Numbered from the stretch's first letter, positions 1 to 6,973 are shown. The stretch is DNA of 9,593 nucleotides from JBFJVD01 sp041624375 (GCA_041624375.1 JBFJVD010000112.1:1-9593); one strand, 5' to 3'. Made by a program: numbers and translations. The notes: generated from the letters alone by a model not told the origin.

Positions 1-1
1 C

Positions 2-361
2 CGGCCGCAGCTAATCGGCGTGCAGGCACAGGCCTGCGCGCCGCTCTGGGCTGTGTTCACCCAGGGCGCTTCCGGTCTCGGCTGGGTGCGGGAACGGGAA
101 ACGATAGCGGAAGGAATCCGGATTCTGCATCCATTGCGCGGCGACGCCATCTTGACCGCGGTCGAAGAGAGCGGAGGACGGTTGCTGGCGGTCGAGGAAG
201 AGGAAATCCTGACCGGTCGTGACCGATTGGCGCAACAGGGGTTCTACGTGGAGCCAACTTCTGCGGTGGTGTGGCCGGCGCTGCTGTCTTGCGTGAATGA
301 GTTGCCGGATCCAGTTGTCCTGGTCCTGACCGGCTCCGGGTTCAAGAGTCCCACTCGTTGA
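2..361 (+). CDS. thrC: Threonine synthase-like PLP-dependent enzyme, C-terminal part (5' end outside window)
   Basis: The reading frame is open from the left edge and ends at TGA 359-361, giving about 119 C-terminal residues. Readable parts are an opening PxLIGVQAQ strand, a central AEGI stretch followed by GDAIL and a GG turn, then EPTSAVVWPAL and a final LTGSGFKSP. That order, ending in a TGxGxK motif, matches the C-terminal half of fold-type II pyridoxal-phosphate enzymes, closest to threonine synthase, which converts O-phosphohomoserine to threonine in the cytoplasm. The PLP lysine and the glycine-rich phosphate loop would lie upstream and cannot be seen. Another fold-II enzyme, such as a cysteate synthase or threonine dehydratase relative, is possible, although the TG-G-K ending favours threonine synthase. 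fabF follows 41 bases downstream on the same strand, so the two may be cotranscribed, but the pathways are not obviously linked. Confidence 0.72.
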   Translation, partial: RPQLIGVQAQACAPLWAVFTQGASGLGWVRERETIAEGIRILHPLRGDAILTAVEESGGRLLAVEEEEILTGRDRLAQQGFYVEPTSAVVWPALLSCVNELPDPVVLVLTGSGFKSPTR

Positions 362-383
362 GGTGTAGCTGCATTGGCTCTTC

Positions 384-395
384 AGGAAGGTGAGG
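384..395 (+). promoter_or_regulatory. Shine-Dalgarno region of fabF
   Basis: Purine-rich AGGAAGG (384-390) and GAGG (392-395) lie before ATG 403; GAGG is 7 bases from the start. This supports ATG 403 as the fabF start. It also contrasts with rnc and the FtsB-like gene, which have no such site. Confidence 0.75.
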
Positions 396-402
396 TCTCC
401 CC

Positions 403-1644
403 ATGACCACGCGCGTTGTGATTACCGGGATGGGTACCGTGAACCCGATCGGGCTCACCGTTCAGACCAGCTGGCAGAACGCTATCAACGGAGTTTCCGG
501 GGTGGGTCCGATCACCCTCTTTGATGCCTCGGACCTGGGGGCACAGATCGCCGCAGAGGTCCACGGTTTCGACCCGGAAGCCTATTTGGGGCCAAAGGAG
601 ATCCGGCGTCGGGATCGCTTCGAACAGCTGGCAACAGCGGCTGCGCGTGATGCTGTGCAACAGGCCGGACTGAGCATCACGGACTCCAATGCCAGCCGCA
701 TCGCTGTGACGGTGTCATCAGCTGTTGGCGGCATTGATACGATCCAGGACGCGATCCTCACTTTGGGGGATGACGGACCGCGTCGGCTGGGCCCTTTCGT
801 CATTCCCATGTTCATGCCGAACGGCGCGGCTGGCATGATCGGCATTGACCTCGGCGCTCGCGGCACTTGCTTTTCGGTAGCATCGGCGTGCGCCTCAGGC
901 GCTGATGGCATTGGCCTCGCCTGGATGCTGATCCGCAGCGGGGTCGCCGATGCAGCGATCGCCGGCGGTGCGGAGGCGCCGGTGACCCGGCTTGGAGTCG
1001 CCGCCTTCGATCGGCTGGGCGCTCTTTCGCGTCGAAAGGACTCGGACGATCTGCCACCCTCTCCTTTCGACATGGATCGGGATGGATTGGTGATTGGGGA
1101 GGGCGCGGCTGTGCTGGTCCTGGAAAGCCTCGATCATGCGCGCGCCCGAGGCGCGGAAGTCTACGCCGAACTGATTGGCTATGGATCGACGGCAGACGCC
1201 TACCATATCACGGCGCCGGCGATCCAGGGTGAGGGTGGGGCGGCAGCGATCCACCAGGCGCTGGTCTCGGCCAGCCTCACTCCGGCGGATGTAGACTACA
1301 TCAACGCACATGGGACCGGCACCGAGCTGAACGATCTCTCTGAGACGCGCGCCTTGAAGGCCGCGCTCGGCGAGGCCGCATACGATATTCCGATCTCCTC
1401 GACGAAATCCGTGACCGGTCACCTGATGGGCGCGACCGGTGCGCTGGAAGCGATCTTCTGCATCCAGGCGATCCGCTCCGGTGTCGTGCCGCCGACCATT
1501 CATCTCAACACGCCGGATCCCGAATGCGATCTCGACTATGTTCCCAACGTGGCGCGCGAGCACAAGATCGACGTGGCACTCAGCAACGCTTTCGGGTTCG
1601 GCGGACATAATGCAGTTCTGGCATTCCGCGCCTTCTCAGGCTAG
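403..1644 (+). CDS. fabF: 3-oxoacyl-[acyl-carrier-protein] synthase II (KAS II)
   Basis: This cytoplasmic thiolase-fold condensing enzyme elongates acyl-ACP with malonyl-ACP in type II fatty acid synthesis. The 413-residue product has the usual family length. The catalytic residues fall exactly at E. coli FabF numbering: nucleophile Cys163 in SACASG (codon 889-891), His303 in NAHGTGT (codon 1309-1311), Lys335 and His340 in KSVTGH (codon 1420-1422). A GFGGHN loop near residues 398-403 holds the expected gatekeeper Phe. The complete C-H-H triad excludes a chain-length factor, and a C-H-H rather than C-H-N triad excludes FabH. ATG 403 has a good Shine-Dalgarno site and the N-terminal RVVITGMG is the family start. 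No acpP, fabD or fabG lies directly upstream, so fabF is apart from the common fab cluster, but rnc and smc follow as in many bacteria. KAS I (FabB) is less likely given the length and residue numbering. Confidence 0.96.
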   Translation: MTTRVVITGMGTVNPIGLTVQTSWQNAINGVSGVGPITLFDASDLGAQIAAEVHGFDPEAYLGPKEIRRRDRFEQLATAAARDAVQQAGLSITDSNASRIAVTVSSAVGGIDTIQDAILTLGDDGPRRLGPFVIPMFMPNGAAGMIGIDLGARGTCFSVASACASGADGIGLAWMLIRSGVADAAIAGGAEAPVTRLGVAAFDRLGALSRRKDSDDLPPSPFDMDRDGLVIGEGAAVLVLESLDHARARGAEVYAELIGYGSTADAYHITAPAIQGEGGAAAIHQALVSASLTPADVDYINAHGTGTELNDLSETRALKAALGEAAYDIPISSTKSVTGHLMGATGALEAIFCIQAIRSGVVPPTIHLNTPDPECDLDYVPNVAREHKIDVALSNAFGFGGHNAVLAFRAFSG

Positions 1645-1682
1645 AATACGCCGGTGCAGTTCTTGGGAAGGAAACCAGGCGC

Positions 1683-1719
1683 GCCGCAATCCGCTTCGAT
1701 TGGGAGGACGGCGGCCTCC
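1683..1719 (+). promoter_or_regulatory. Candidate structured leader upstream of rnc
   Basis: The fabF-rnc gap (1645-1739) holds two adjacent short stem-loops. CAATC 1687-1691 pairs with GATTG 1698-1702 around a 6-base loop. GGAGG 1703-1707 pairs with CCTCC 1715-1719 around a 7-base loop. An alternative pairing of GCCGC 1683-1687 with GCGGC 1711-1715 would replace both. The only strong SD-like element, GGGAGG 1702-1707, is inside the second stem and lies 32 bases before the rnc start. Stems this short can arise by chance in GC-rich DNA. E. coli rnc is autoregulated by cleavage of a leader stem, so a similar role is possible here but unproven. Confidence 0.3.
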
Positions 1720-1739
1720 GCGTATGGGAATAGATTCGG

Positions 1740-2438
1740 GTGACCCCTGAAGAGTTCGCCACCAAGGCCGGGGTTGAATTTCATGATCTACGCTTGCTCC
1801 ACCGGGCGCTGACTCACCGCTCCTTCATAAATGAGAACCCTGACGCGCTTGAAGACAACGAGCGGCTTGAGTTCCTGGGAGATGCGGCCCTCGACTTCCT
1901 GGCCGGCGCCTGGCTGTACGCACGCTTTCCCGAGATGGATGAAGGCCAGCTCACACGGATGCGTTCTTCGCTCGTTCGCACCGAACAACTTGCCGAATTC
2001 GCCGATGAGATCCAGATCGGCGAGGCGCTCCGCCTGGGCAAAGGGGAGGAGAGCACCGGCGGGCGCCAGCGCGCCAGCCTGCTCTGCGCGGCGTTCGAAG
2101 CGGTTCTGGGGGCGCTCTATCTGGATTCCGGTCTTGAGGCCGTGCGCCGGTTCCTCGAGCCGCGGTTTCAGCGCGCAGTCGATGAGGTCCTCGCCGCCGA
2201 GAATCTGGTGGACCCGCGCAGCATGCTTCAGATTTGGGCTCAGGCGGAGAGCGGTGAGACCCCTCAGTACCGGATGGTCGATTCCTTCGGCCCGGATCAT
2301 GCGCGCGAATTCATCGTCGAGGTGTCCGTGGGTGATGCGATTCAGGGCCGCGGGCGGGGGCGCAGCAAGCAGGAGGCCGCGCAGCGCGCCGCCGAGGACG
2401 CACTCCGACAGCTTCCCCCTGAGTCAGCGGCTGGCTGA
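1740..2438 (+). CDS. rnc: Ribonuclease III with one substituted metal-binding residue
   Basis: Homodimeric double-strand-specific endoribonuclease of rRNA and mRNA processing. The 232 residues match the bacterial family length. The nuclease domain (about 1-150) has the signature ERLEFLGDAALDF with Glu41, Glu44 and Asp48, then MDEGQLTRMRSSLVR with Glu68 at the E. coli Glu65 position. In the last helix the expected (A)DxxEA reads CAAFEAVLGALYLD: Glu120 (E. coli Glu117) is kept, but the Asp equivalent to E. coli Asp114 is Ala117 (GCG, 2088-2090). A double-stranded-RNA-binding domain follows (about 155-226), with LQ, P-Y, GPDH, G-G and SKQEAAQ-AA elements. GTG 1740 is the first possible start because TAG 1731-1733 is in frame just upstream. 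No Shine-Dalgarno site sits at normal spacing. smc begins 21 bases downstream, suggesting cotranscription. The family call is firm; the effect of the substitution on activity is unknown. Confidence 0.94.
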   Translation: MTPEEFATKAGVEFHDLRLLHRALTHRSFINENPDALEDNERLEFLGDAALDFLAGAWLYARFPEMDEGQLTRMRSSLVRTEQLAEFADEIQIGEALRLGKGEESTGGRQRASLLCAAFEAVLGALYLDSGLEAVRRFLEPRFQRAVDEVLAAENLVDPRSMLQIWAQAESGETPQYRMVDSFGPDHAREFIVEVSVGDAIQGRGRGRSKQEAAQRAAEDALRQLPPESAAG

Positions 2439-2459
2439 GATCGGCTGCGCAGGCGAAAA

Positions 2460-5400
2460 ATGAAAACACCCCGGCTGAAAGCCCTCGAGCTACAAGGATA
2501 CAAAACCTTCGCCAGTAAGACGCGGTTTGAGTTTTCCCCAACAATCACCGCGATCGTCGGTCCGAACGGATCCGGCAAATCGAACATCGCCGACGCCATC
2601 CGCTGGGTTCTTGGGGAACAGTCATACAGCCTGCTGCGCGGCAAGAAGACCGAAGACATGATCTTTGCCGGCTCTGAATCGCGCGCCCGGGCGAGTATGG
2701 CGGCAGCGACGATCACCTTCGACAACGAGGACGGCTGGCTCCCCATCGATTTCTCTGAAGTGACGGTCGGCCGGCGCGCCTTCCGCGACGGCCAGAATGA
2801 GTACCTGCTGAACGGCCAGAAGGTGCGCTTGCGCGATACTGTCGAGCTCCTGGCCGAATCGGGCCTTTCTGAACGAACCTATACGATCATCGGGCAGGGG
2901 CTGGTCGACGCCGCGCTTTCGCTCAAGGCAGAGGAGCGCCGGCGTCTCTTCGAAGAAGCGGCAGGAATCGAACTCTACCGCGCCCGACGAGAAGAGACCG
3001 TCCGCAGGCTCGATGCGACCCGGCGCAATCTCGAACGGGTGCAGGACATCCTGGCCGAACTCCGGCCGCGCCTGCGCAGCCTCGAACGGCAGGCGCAGCG
3101 GGCCCGGGATCTCGACCACGTGCGCTCAACACTCCACGAGCTGCTCCACACCTGGTACGGCTACCACTGGTACCGCGCCCAGGACCAAATCGCCGCTAGC
3201 CGGGCCCAGGCGGGACGTCAGGAAGCGGAGCGCGAGCGGCTGCGGCGCCGGCAAGAGCAGACCGATCAGGAGCTGAACGAGATCAGAGCCTCGATCGATG
3301 CCCTTCGGGTCAGGCTGCATAAGAAGACGGCTCAGACGACCCAGCTGTACGACCGTCGGGATCGAGTGGGGCGCAGATTGGCGGTGGCCGAGGAGAGGCT
3401 GCGCTGGCTTCAGGAACAGGAGCGCCAGGCCGAGACCGAGCTCGCCGTGCTGATGCACGATGAGGAACGAATCCGGCGCCGGCTGCGCGAGGCGGAAGCA
3501 CAGCAAGAGAGGCATCGACAGCAGGTCGTGGATGCGCCCGAGGATGCGCAAGGCGAGCCGGCAGCCGCAGGGTCGGAAGCGGTGCTCCAATTGAGTAAGC
3601 TTCGCCAGGCGCAGGAGTCCCTCACGATTGAGAAGGCTGCGCTCCTCGCTGCCGTGGAGCAAACCGGCAGCACGCTGGAGCTGCATAAGACGCGTCGCGC
3701 CGAACTGGACGAACAACGTCAAGCATTGCAGCGCGAGATCGCAGAGGCTGAATCGGCCCTGTCTGTAACCCATCAGTCCAGCGCGGAAGCTGAAGCCGGC
3801 CTCAACTTCGCCCGCCGACAAGAGGAAGACTCACGTAGGCGTCTGGAGCAGCTGGCGGCGGAACGTGAACGGGCGGAGGACGCGCTCGAAAATCTGCGGC
3901 GGCGTGTCGCAGCCGCCCAGGCACGACTGACCCTGATCCAGGAGGCGCAGGCCGATCGTGTAAGCGGTCGCTGGCTCATCGAACACGCAGCGGAGCAAGG
4001 GAGCATTCAGGGTCTCATCGGTCGGCTTGGGGAGCAGCTGGAGACTGCCACTCGCTACCAGGCGGCGATCCGCGCTGCGCTCGGAGCGTTCTTCGATGGG
4101 CTTCTGCTTGAAGCCCCAGACGACCTCGAACGCGCACTAGAGGCACTCGAGCGACAAGGACGTTCAGATGACGTGAGCCTGGTGCCTATCTTGAGTCGGC
4201 TCGAGTCCCAGCGGCTGGAGGTACCGGACGATCTCGACGTGCTCGGCGTCGCCGAGGACCTGGTTGTGGCGCCCCGTCGCTTTCGGGCGTCGCTTCGCGC
4301 GCTGCTGGGCCGCACGCTGGTGGTGCGGGACCGGTCAGCCGCACGGCGCCTGCTCCCTCGGCTCCCAACGGATGTGCGGCTCGTAACCCTGCGGGGAGAG
4401 GTCTTTCTATCTGGCGGTGCGGTCACCGTCGCCCGAGATCAGGCGGTCGAGCCGCTGCCGGATGCCCAGGATGTTGAGAGGGAGCTGGCCGATCTGCAGG
4501 GTGCGATCCAGGGTCGCGAGGCAGAGTGGGCCACAATACGCGCCGCGCAGGGACATTCAAGCCAGCGCGCCGATCGAGCGCGGCAGTCCCTCATGGAGTC
4601 CCAGGAGCTGCTGCTCCGCCGCCAGGCGGAGCGTGGCGCAGCGGAGGCGCAGCTGCGGACCTTGAAAGCGAGCGAGGAAGACCTGAGCGCCGAAAGCAAG
4701 CGAAACATGAGGGAAGTCGAAGACTACGCTCAGAAGCGCGATCAGTTGAAGACGCAGCTCGAAGAGCTTGATACACGCCATACCGAGTTGGTGAGGAAAC
4801 TGGCCCGGGCGAAGGAGGCGGCCGAAACGGTCGACGTAAAAGTGGAAGTCGTTCGCGCTGCCCTGCAGCGGGAGGCCGCTCAGGAGGCACTTGGCGACCT
4901 CCAGCTTCGGATCGAAGAACTCCGGCAGCGTCTGGCGAGCACGGAGCAGGAGCGCGCCACCTGGGACAGGCGGCAGTTGGAAGGTCGGGAGGAACGTGCA
5001 TCCCTCGAAGCCGAGGTCGTCGCACTCCGCGCGAACCTTACGGAGGTCGAAGAAGAGCTTGCCGCGCTCGGCCAGTCCGTTGAGGCCCTCGAAGGAGAGC
5101 TCACCGCCGCCGAAACCCAGCGCACCCGCCTCGAGACCGACGAGAGTCGGGGGCGCGCCGAGCTCACTCGTGCCGAGCGCGCGCACTCGCAAGCCCAGAT
5201 CGACCTGGCAAGACGCGAAGAGGAGATCGCCAGCCTGCGCCGCCGCATCGAGGACGACTTCGGCCTGGTGACCTTTGAAGAAGACCAGGAGGACGGGACC
5301 CAGGAACCGCTGCCGATCGCGGGCATGGTCGAGCACCTGCAGCGCGTCGAGCGGCTCGAGCCGGAGACCGAATCCCAGGTGCACCGGCTGCGGACCCAGT

Positions 5401-6026
5401 TGCGGCGTATGGGCTCGGTCAACCCCGAAGCGCGTCGCGAATACGAGGAAGTCCGTCAGCGAGTCGAGTTTATGCGCGCCCAGGTCGACGACCTGCGTCA
5501 GGCGGAATCGCAAATACAGGAAGTGATCGGCGAACTGGACGTCCTTATGGAGCGCGAGTTTCGGACCACCTTTGAGGCCGTTGCGGCGGAATTCCGCCAG
5601 GTCTTCACCCGGCTCTTTGGCGGCGGCTCTGCACGCCTGGTGCTCACCGATCCCTCCGACCTCACCGCCACCGGCATCGACATCGAAGCGCGCCTGCCGG
5701 GTCGCCGGGAGCAGGGGCTGGCGATGCTCTCCGGAGGGGAGCGGAGCCTGACAGCCAGCGCGCTGGTTTTCGCGCTCCTGCGCGTCTCGCCGACGCCCTT
5801 CTGCGTGATGGACGAAGTGGACGCGATGCTCGACGAAGCTAATGTCATCCGCTTCTGCGATTTGCTGCATGAACTCAGTGAGAAGACGCAGTTCATCCTA
5901 GTGACCCACAATCGCCAGACGGTGCAGGCAGCCGAAGTGGTCTATGGGGTGAGCATGGGCTCGGACACCGTCAGCCGAGTCATTAGCTTGCGCCTCGATG
6001 AAGCCGAGAAGGTGATCGCCGCCTGA
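2460..6026 (+). CDS. smc: Chromosome segregation/condensation ATPase SMC
   Basis: Long-armed ABC-type ATPase that dimerises at its hinge and, with ScpA and ScpB (not in this window), organises and separates chromosomes. The 1188 residues match bacterial SMC. The N-terminal head has Walker A GPNGSGKSN (34-42), then RWVLGEQS and an FEEAAGI segment near 160-170. Charged coiled coil runs from about 170 to 505. The hinge spans about 514-656, and the returning coil reaches about 1000. The C-terminal head has MGSVNPEA, ABC signature LSGGE (1090-1094), Walker B FCVMDE with Asp1118 and catalytic Glu1119, and the switch His1150 in VTHNR. All ATPase motifs are intact. The hinge ends SGGAVTVA, keeping the first glycine pair (652-653) but with Val-Ala (657-658) where many SMC proteins have a second Gly-Gly. 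ATG 2460 gives the standard LKALELQGYKTF start; the ribosome site is weak (AGGCG, 2451-2455). Gene order rnc-smc is common in bacteria, where ftsY often comes next; here an opposing gene follows instead. Confidence 0.97.
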   Translation: MKTPRLKALELQGYKTFASKTRFEFSPTITAIVGPNGSGKSNIADAIRWVLGEQSYSLLRGKKTEDMIFAGSESRARASMAAATITFDNEDGWLPIDFSEVTVGRRAFRDGQNEYLLNGQKVRLRDTVELLAESGLSERTYTIIGQGLVDAALSLKAEERRRLFEEAAGIELYRARREETVRRLDATRRNLERVQDILAELRPRLRSLERQAQRARDLDHVRSTLHELLHTWYGYHWYRAQDQIAASRAQAGRQEAERERLRRRQEQTDQELNEIRASIDALRVRLHKKTAQTTQLYDRRDRVGRRLAVAEERLRWLQEQERQAETELAVLMHDEERIRRRLREAEAQQERHRQQVVDAPEDAQGEPAAAGSEAVLQLSKLRQAQESLTIEKAALLAAVEQTGSTLELHKTRRAELDEQRQALQREIAEAESALSVTHQSSAEAEAGLNFARRQEEDSRRRLEQLAAERERAEDALENLRRRVAAAQARLTLIQEAQADRVSGRWLIEHAAEQGSIQGLIGRLGEQLETATRYQAAIRAALGAFFDGLLLEAPDDLERALEALERQGRSDDVSLVPILSRLESQRLEVPDDLDVLGVAEDLVVAPRRFRASLRALLGRTLVVRDRSAARRLLPRLPTDVRLVTLRGEVFLSGGAVTVARDQAVEPLPDAQDVERELADLQGAIQGREAEWATIRAAQGHSSQRADRARQSLMESQELLLRRQAERGAAEAQLRTLKASEEDLSAESKRNMREVEDYAQKRDQLKTQLEELDTRHTELVRKLARAKEAAETVDVKVEVVRAALQREAAQEALGDLQLRIEELRQRLASTEQERATWDRRQLEGREERASLEAEVVALRANLTEVEEELAALGQSVEALEGELTAAETQRTRLETDESRGRAELTRAERAHSQAQIDLARREEEIASLRRRIEDDFGLVTFEEDQEDGTQEPLPIAGMVEHLQRVERLEPETESQVHRLRTQLRRMGSVNPEARREYEEVRQRVEFMRAQVDDLRQAESQIQEVIGELDVLMEREFRTTFEAVAAEFRQVFTRLFGGGSARLVLTDPSDLTATGIDIEARLPGRREQGLAMLSGGERSLTASALVFALLRVSPTPFCVMDEVDAMLDEANVIRFCDLLHELSEKTQFILVTHNRQTVQAAEVVYGVSMGSDTVSRVISLRLDEAEKVIAA

Positions 6027-6035
6027 GCGTCAGGC
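6021..6035. terminator. Small hairpin between convergent smc and CPBP genes, weak terminator candidate
   Basis: GCCTGA (6021-6026) and TCAGGC (6030-6035) form a perfect 6-bp stem with a 3-base GCG loop. It covers the smc stop codon and reaches the base next to the CPBP stop. A shifted pairing, TGAGC 6024-6028 with GCTCA 6034-6038, is also possible. No T-run follows on either strand. It may slow transcription from both sides, but it is weaker than a usual intrinsic terminator. Confidence 0.25.
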
Positions 6036-6620
6036 TCAGCCCATACGCCGTCGCCGGAGCCAACGGAAAGCGGCGAAACCCCCGAAATCGTGCACTGCAT
6101 GCACAACTATCACGCCAAGAAGCGATCCACTCCACAGGTAGACCTCTCCCAGCAGGAAGCCTTCCCAACACGCCCAAATCGCAATCGGCGCTAGGCGACG
6201 GCGGGGGATGAGGTGCAGCGCGCCAAAGAGAAGGCCCGTCGCCGCAGCAGCGGTATGCGGGTTCAGGTTTCCGAGCCCGATGAAGGCTGGCATCAAGCCA
6301 CCGCGAAACAGGATCTCTTCCGCCGCAGCCAGCAGGCCGCCGGCGGCCATGGCGAGAGTGGATTGCCCGGCGAAGTAGTCCAGCAACTCGTCAAACGCGG
6401 GCGGGTAACGGCGCGGCGCCAGGGCGGTAAAGCCCGCGTGCAACAAGGCATCGCTGAGCAGGATGACTCCAAAACCGGCTGCCGCACGAGCCAGCCTTGA
6501 GAATTCAAGCCCTGGTGTAACTGCGATAGAGGATGCGAGATAGAGCGGCGCGGCCAGGGCGAGCAGAAGCAGGGTGGTGAGGGCTGCTGTGGCTGCGTTG
6601 CGTTTTACGCCGAAGAGCAT
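6036..6620 (-). CDS. CPBP family intramembrane metalloprotease
   Basis: A 194-residue, strongly hydrophobic protein with several predicted membrane segments: about 10-33, 45-63, 88-100, 123-137, 143-158 and 164-175. The three motifs of the CPBP (CAAX protease and bacteriocin-processing, ABI) family occur in order and within or next to membrane helices: EEILFR (Glu101, Glu102, Arg106), FGALH (Phe132, His136) and HAVHD (His174, Asp178). The Glu and His residues are the expected metal and catalytic sites, so it is probably an active glutamate-type intramembrane protease. Family members include Rce1-like prenyl-protein proteases and bacteriocin-immunity proteins, but bacterial substrates are mostly unknown and none can be assigned here. 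The start is supported by GGGAGGG (6629-6635 on this strand) 8 bases before ATG. The C-terminus is short and basic (RWLRRRRMG), so it is probably cytoplasmic. No bacteriocin or peptide gene is visible beside it. Confidence 0.9.
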   Translation of the reverse strand: MLFGVKRNAATAALTTLLLLALAAPLYLASSIAVTPGLEFSRLARAAAGFGVILLSDALLHAGFTALAPRRYPPAFDELLDYFAGQSTLAMAAGGLLAAAEEILFRGGLMPAFIGLGNLNPHTAAAATGLLFGALHLIPRRRLAPIAIWACWEGFLLGEVYLWSGSLLGVIVVHAVHDFGGFAAFRWLRRRRMG

Positions 6621-6628
6621 GCGACTGT

Positions 6629-6635
6629 CCCTCCC
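6629..6635 (-). promoter_or_regulatory. Shine-Dalgarno site of the CPBP protease gene
   Basis: Read on the minus strand, GGGAGGG lies 8 bases before ATG 6620-6618. It is the strongest ribosome site in the window and fixes that start. The rest of the gap up to the tRNA-Leu promoter (6636-6767) shows no gene and no convincing minus-strand promoter. Confidence 0.75.
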
Positions 6636-6767
6636 GCTGCCGCCCAGCTGATGCGCGCATGGCTCCCTGTGGGTTCGTGCGGCGGGTCCCCGGAGGAAAA
6701 CCCTGCCAGCACTGCTGTCAGCTCACCCCATGTTCTATCATTGATCGCCCGGATCCGGCCCATCAAG

Positions 6768-6795
6768 TTGACAGAGGCCGGGGATCGGTTAGAAT
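6768..6795 (+). promoter_or_regulatory. Sigma-70-type promoter of tRNA-Leu
   Basis: A perfect -35 TTGACA (6768-6773) and -10 TAGAAT (6790-6795) are separated by 16 bases. Transcription should begin near 6801-6803, only a few bases before the mature tRNA end at 6807. The -10 sequence GTTAGAAT is repeated exactly at the tRNA-Met promoter (7446-7453), which suggests that both tRNAs use the main vegetative sigma factor. Confidence 0.82.
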
Positions 6796-6806
6796 TACCT
6801 AACGGC

Positions 6807-6894
6807 GCCGAAGTGGCGGAATTGGCAGACGCGCTGCGTTCAGGGCGCAGTGAGCTTTACGCTCATGTGGGTTCGACTCCCACCTTCGGCACCA
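6807..6894 (+). tRNA. tRNA-Leu(CAG), 3' CCA encoded
   Basis: The acceptor stem GCCGAAG (6807-6813) pairs fully with CTTCGGC (6884-6890), followed by discriminator A 6891 and encoded CCA 6892-6894. The anticodon stem CTGCG (6834-6838) pairs with CGCAG (6846-6850) around loop TTCAGGG, with anticodon CAG at 6841-6843, reading CUG leucine codons. A long variable arm, TGAGC-TTTAC-GCTCA, is typical of class II tRNAs such as Leu. The T arm contains GTTCGACTC. The discriminator A also fits leucine identity. It has its own promoter and a hairpin terminator 3 bases downstream. Confidence 0.97.
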
Positions 6895-6896
6895 GC

Positions 6897-6918
6897 GGCA
6901 GCCCCGAGAGGGGCTGCC
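6897..6918 (+). terminator. Intrinsic terminator-like hairpin after tRNA-Leu
   Basis: GGCAGCCCC (6897-6905) pairs perfectly with GGGGCTGCC (6910-6918) around a GAGA (GNRA-type) loop. The following bases are CTCGCGTTTGCC, so the T-run is poor. Its position directly after the tRNA supports a terminator or processing role. Confidence 0.7.
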
Positions 6919-6934
6919 CTCGCGTTTGCCTCGC

Positions 6935-6963
6935 TTGCCTCCCGCGCGGCGCTCAGGTAAGAT
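6935..6963 (+). promoter_or_regulatory. Candidate promoter of the FtsB-like gene, possibly giving a leaderless mRNA
   Basis: TTGCCT (6935-6940) and TAAGAT (6958-6963) are 17 bases apart. Both match the consensus only in part (4 of 6 each). Initiation 7-11 bases after the -10 would fall at or just before ATG 6974. This fits the absence of a Shine-Dalgarno site and the terminator upstream, which would isolate the gene from tRNA-Leu transcription. Confidence 0.4.
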
Positions 6964-6973
6964 TCGGGTCCAG

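Noticed and set aside
895..1608. A 237-codon minus-strand open frame within fabF
   Set aside because: It is a shadow of a clear FabF gene with all catalytic residues; its own translation looks random and Arg-rich.
1642..1647. TAGAAT overlapping the fabF stop, identical to the tRNA -10 boxes
   Set aside because: No reasonable -35 element lies 16-18 bases upstream, so I do not call it a promoter for rnc-smc.
1439..1750. A 103-codon plus-strand frame spanning the fabF end and rnc start
   Set aside because: Most of it is the +1 shadow of fabF. Only its last 8 codons (ATG 1724) were kept, as part of the rnc leader finding.
4557..5870. A 437-codon open frame on the minus strand within smc
   Set aside because: It lies fully opposite the smc C-terminal half, and its translation has no recognisable domain. 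Long antisense frames are expected in high-GC coiled-coil genes.
6213..6500. Plus-strand open frame opposite the CPBP protease gene
   Set aside because: The minus strand carries all three CPBP motifs and a good ribosome site; this frame is its shadow.
6651..6660. Perfect 10-base palindrome ATGCGCGCAT in the gap before tRNA-Leu
   Set aside because: A single short GC-rich palindrome with no second copy or nearby promoter it could control; likely chance.
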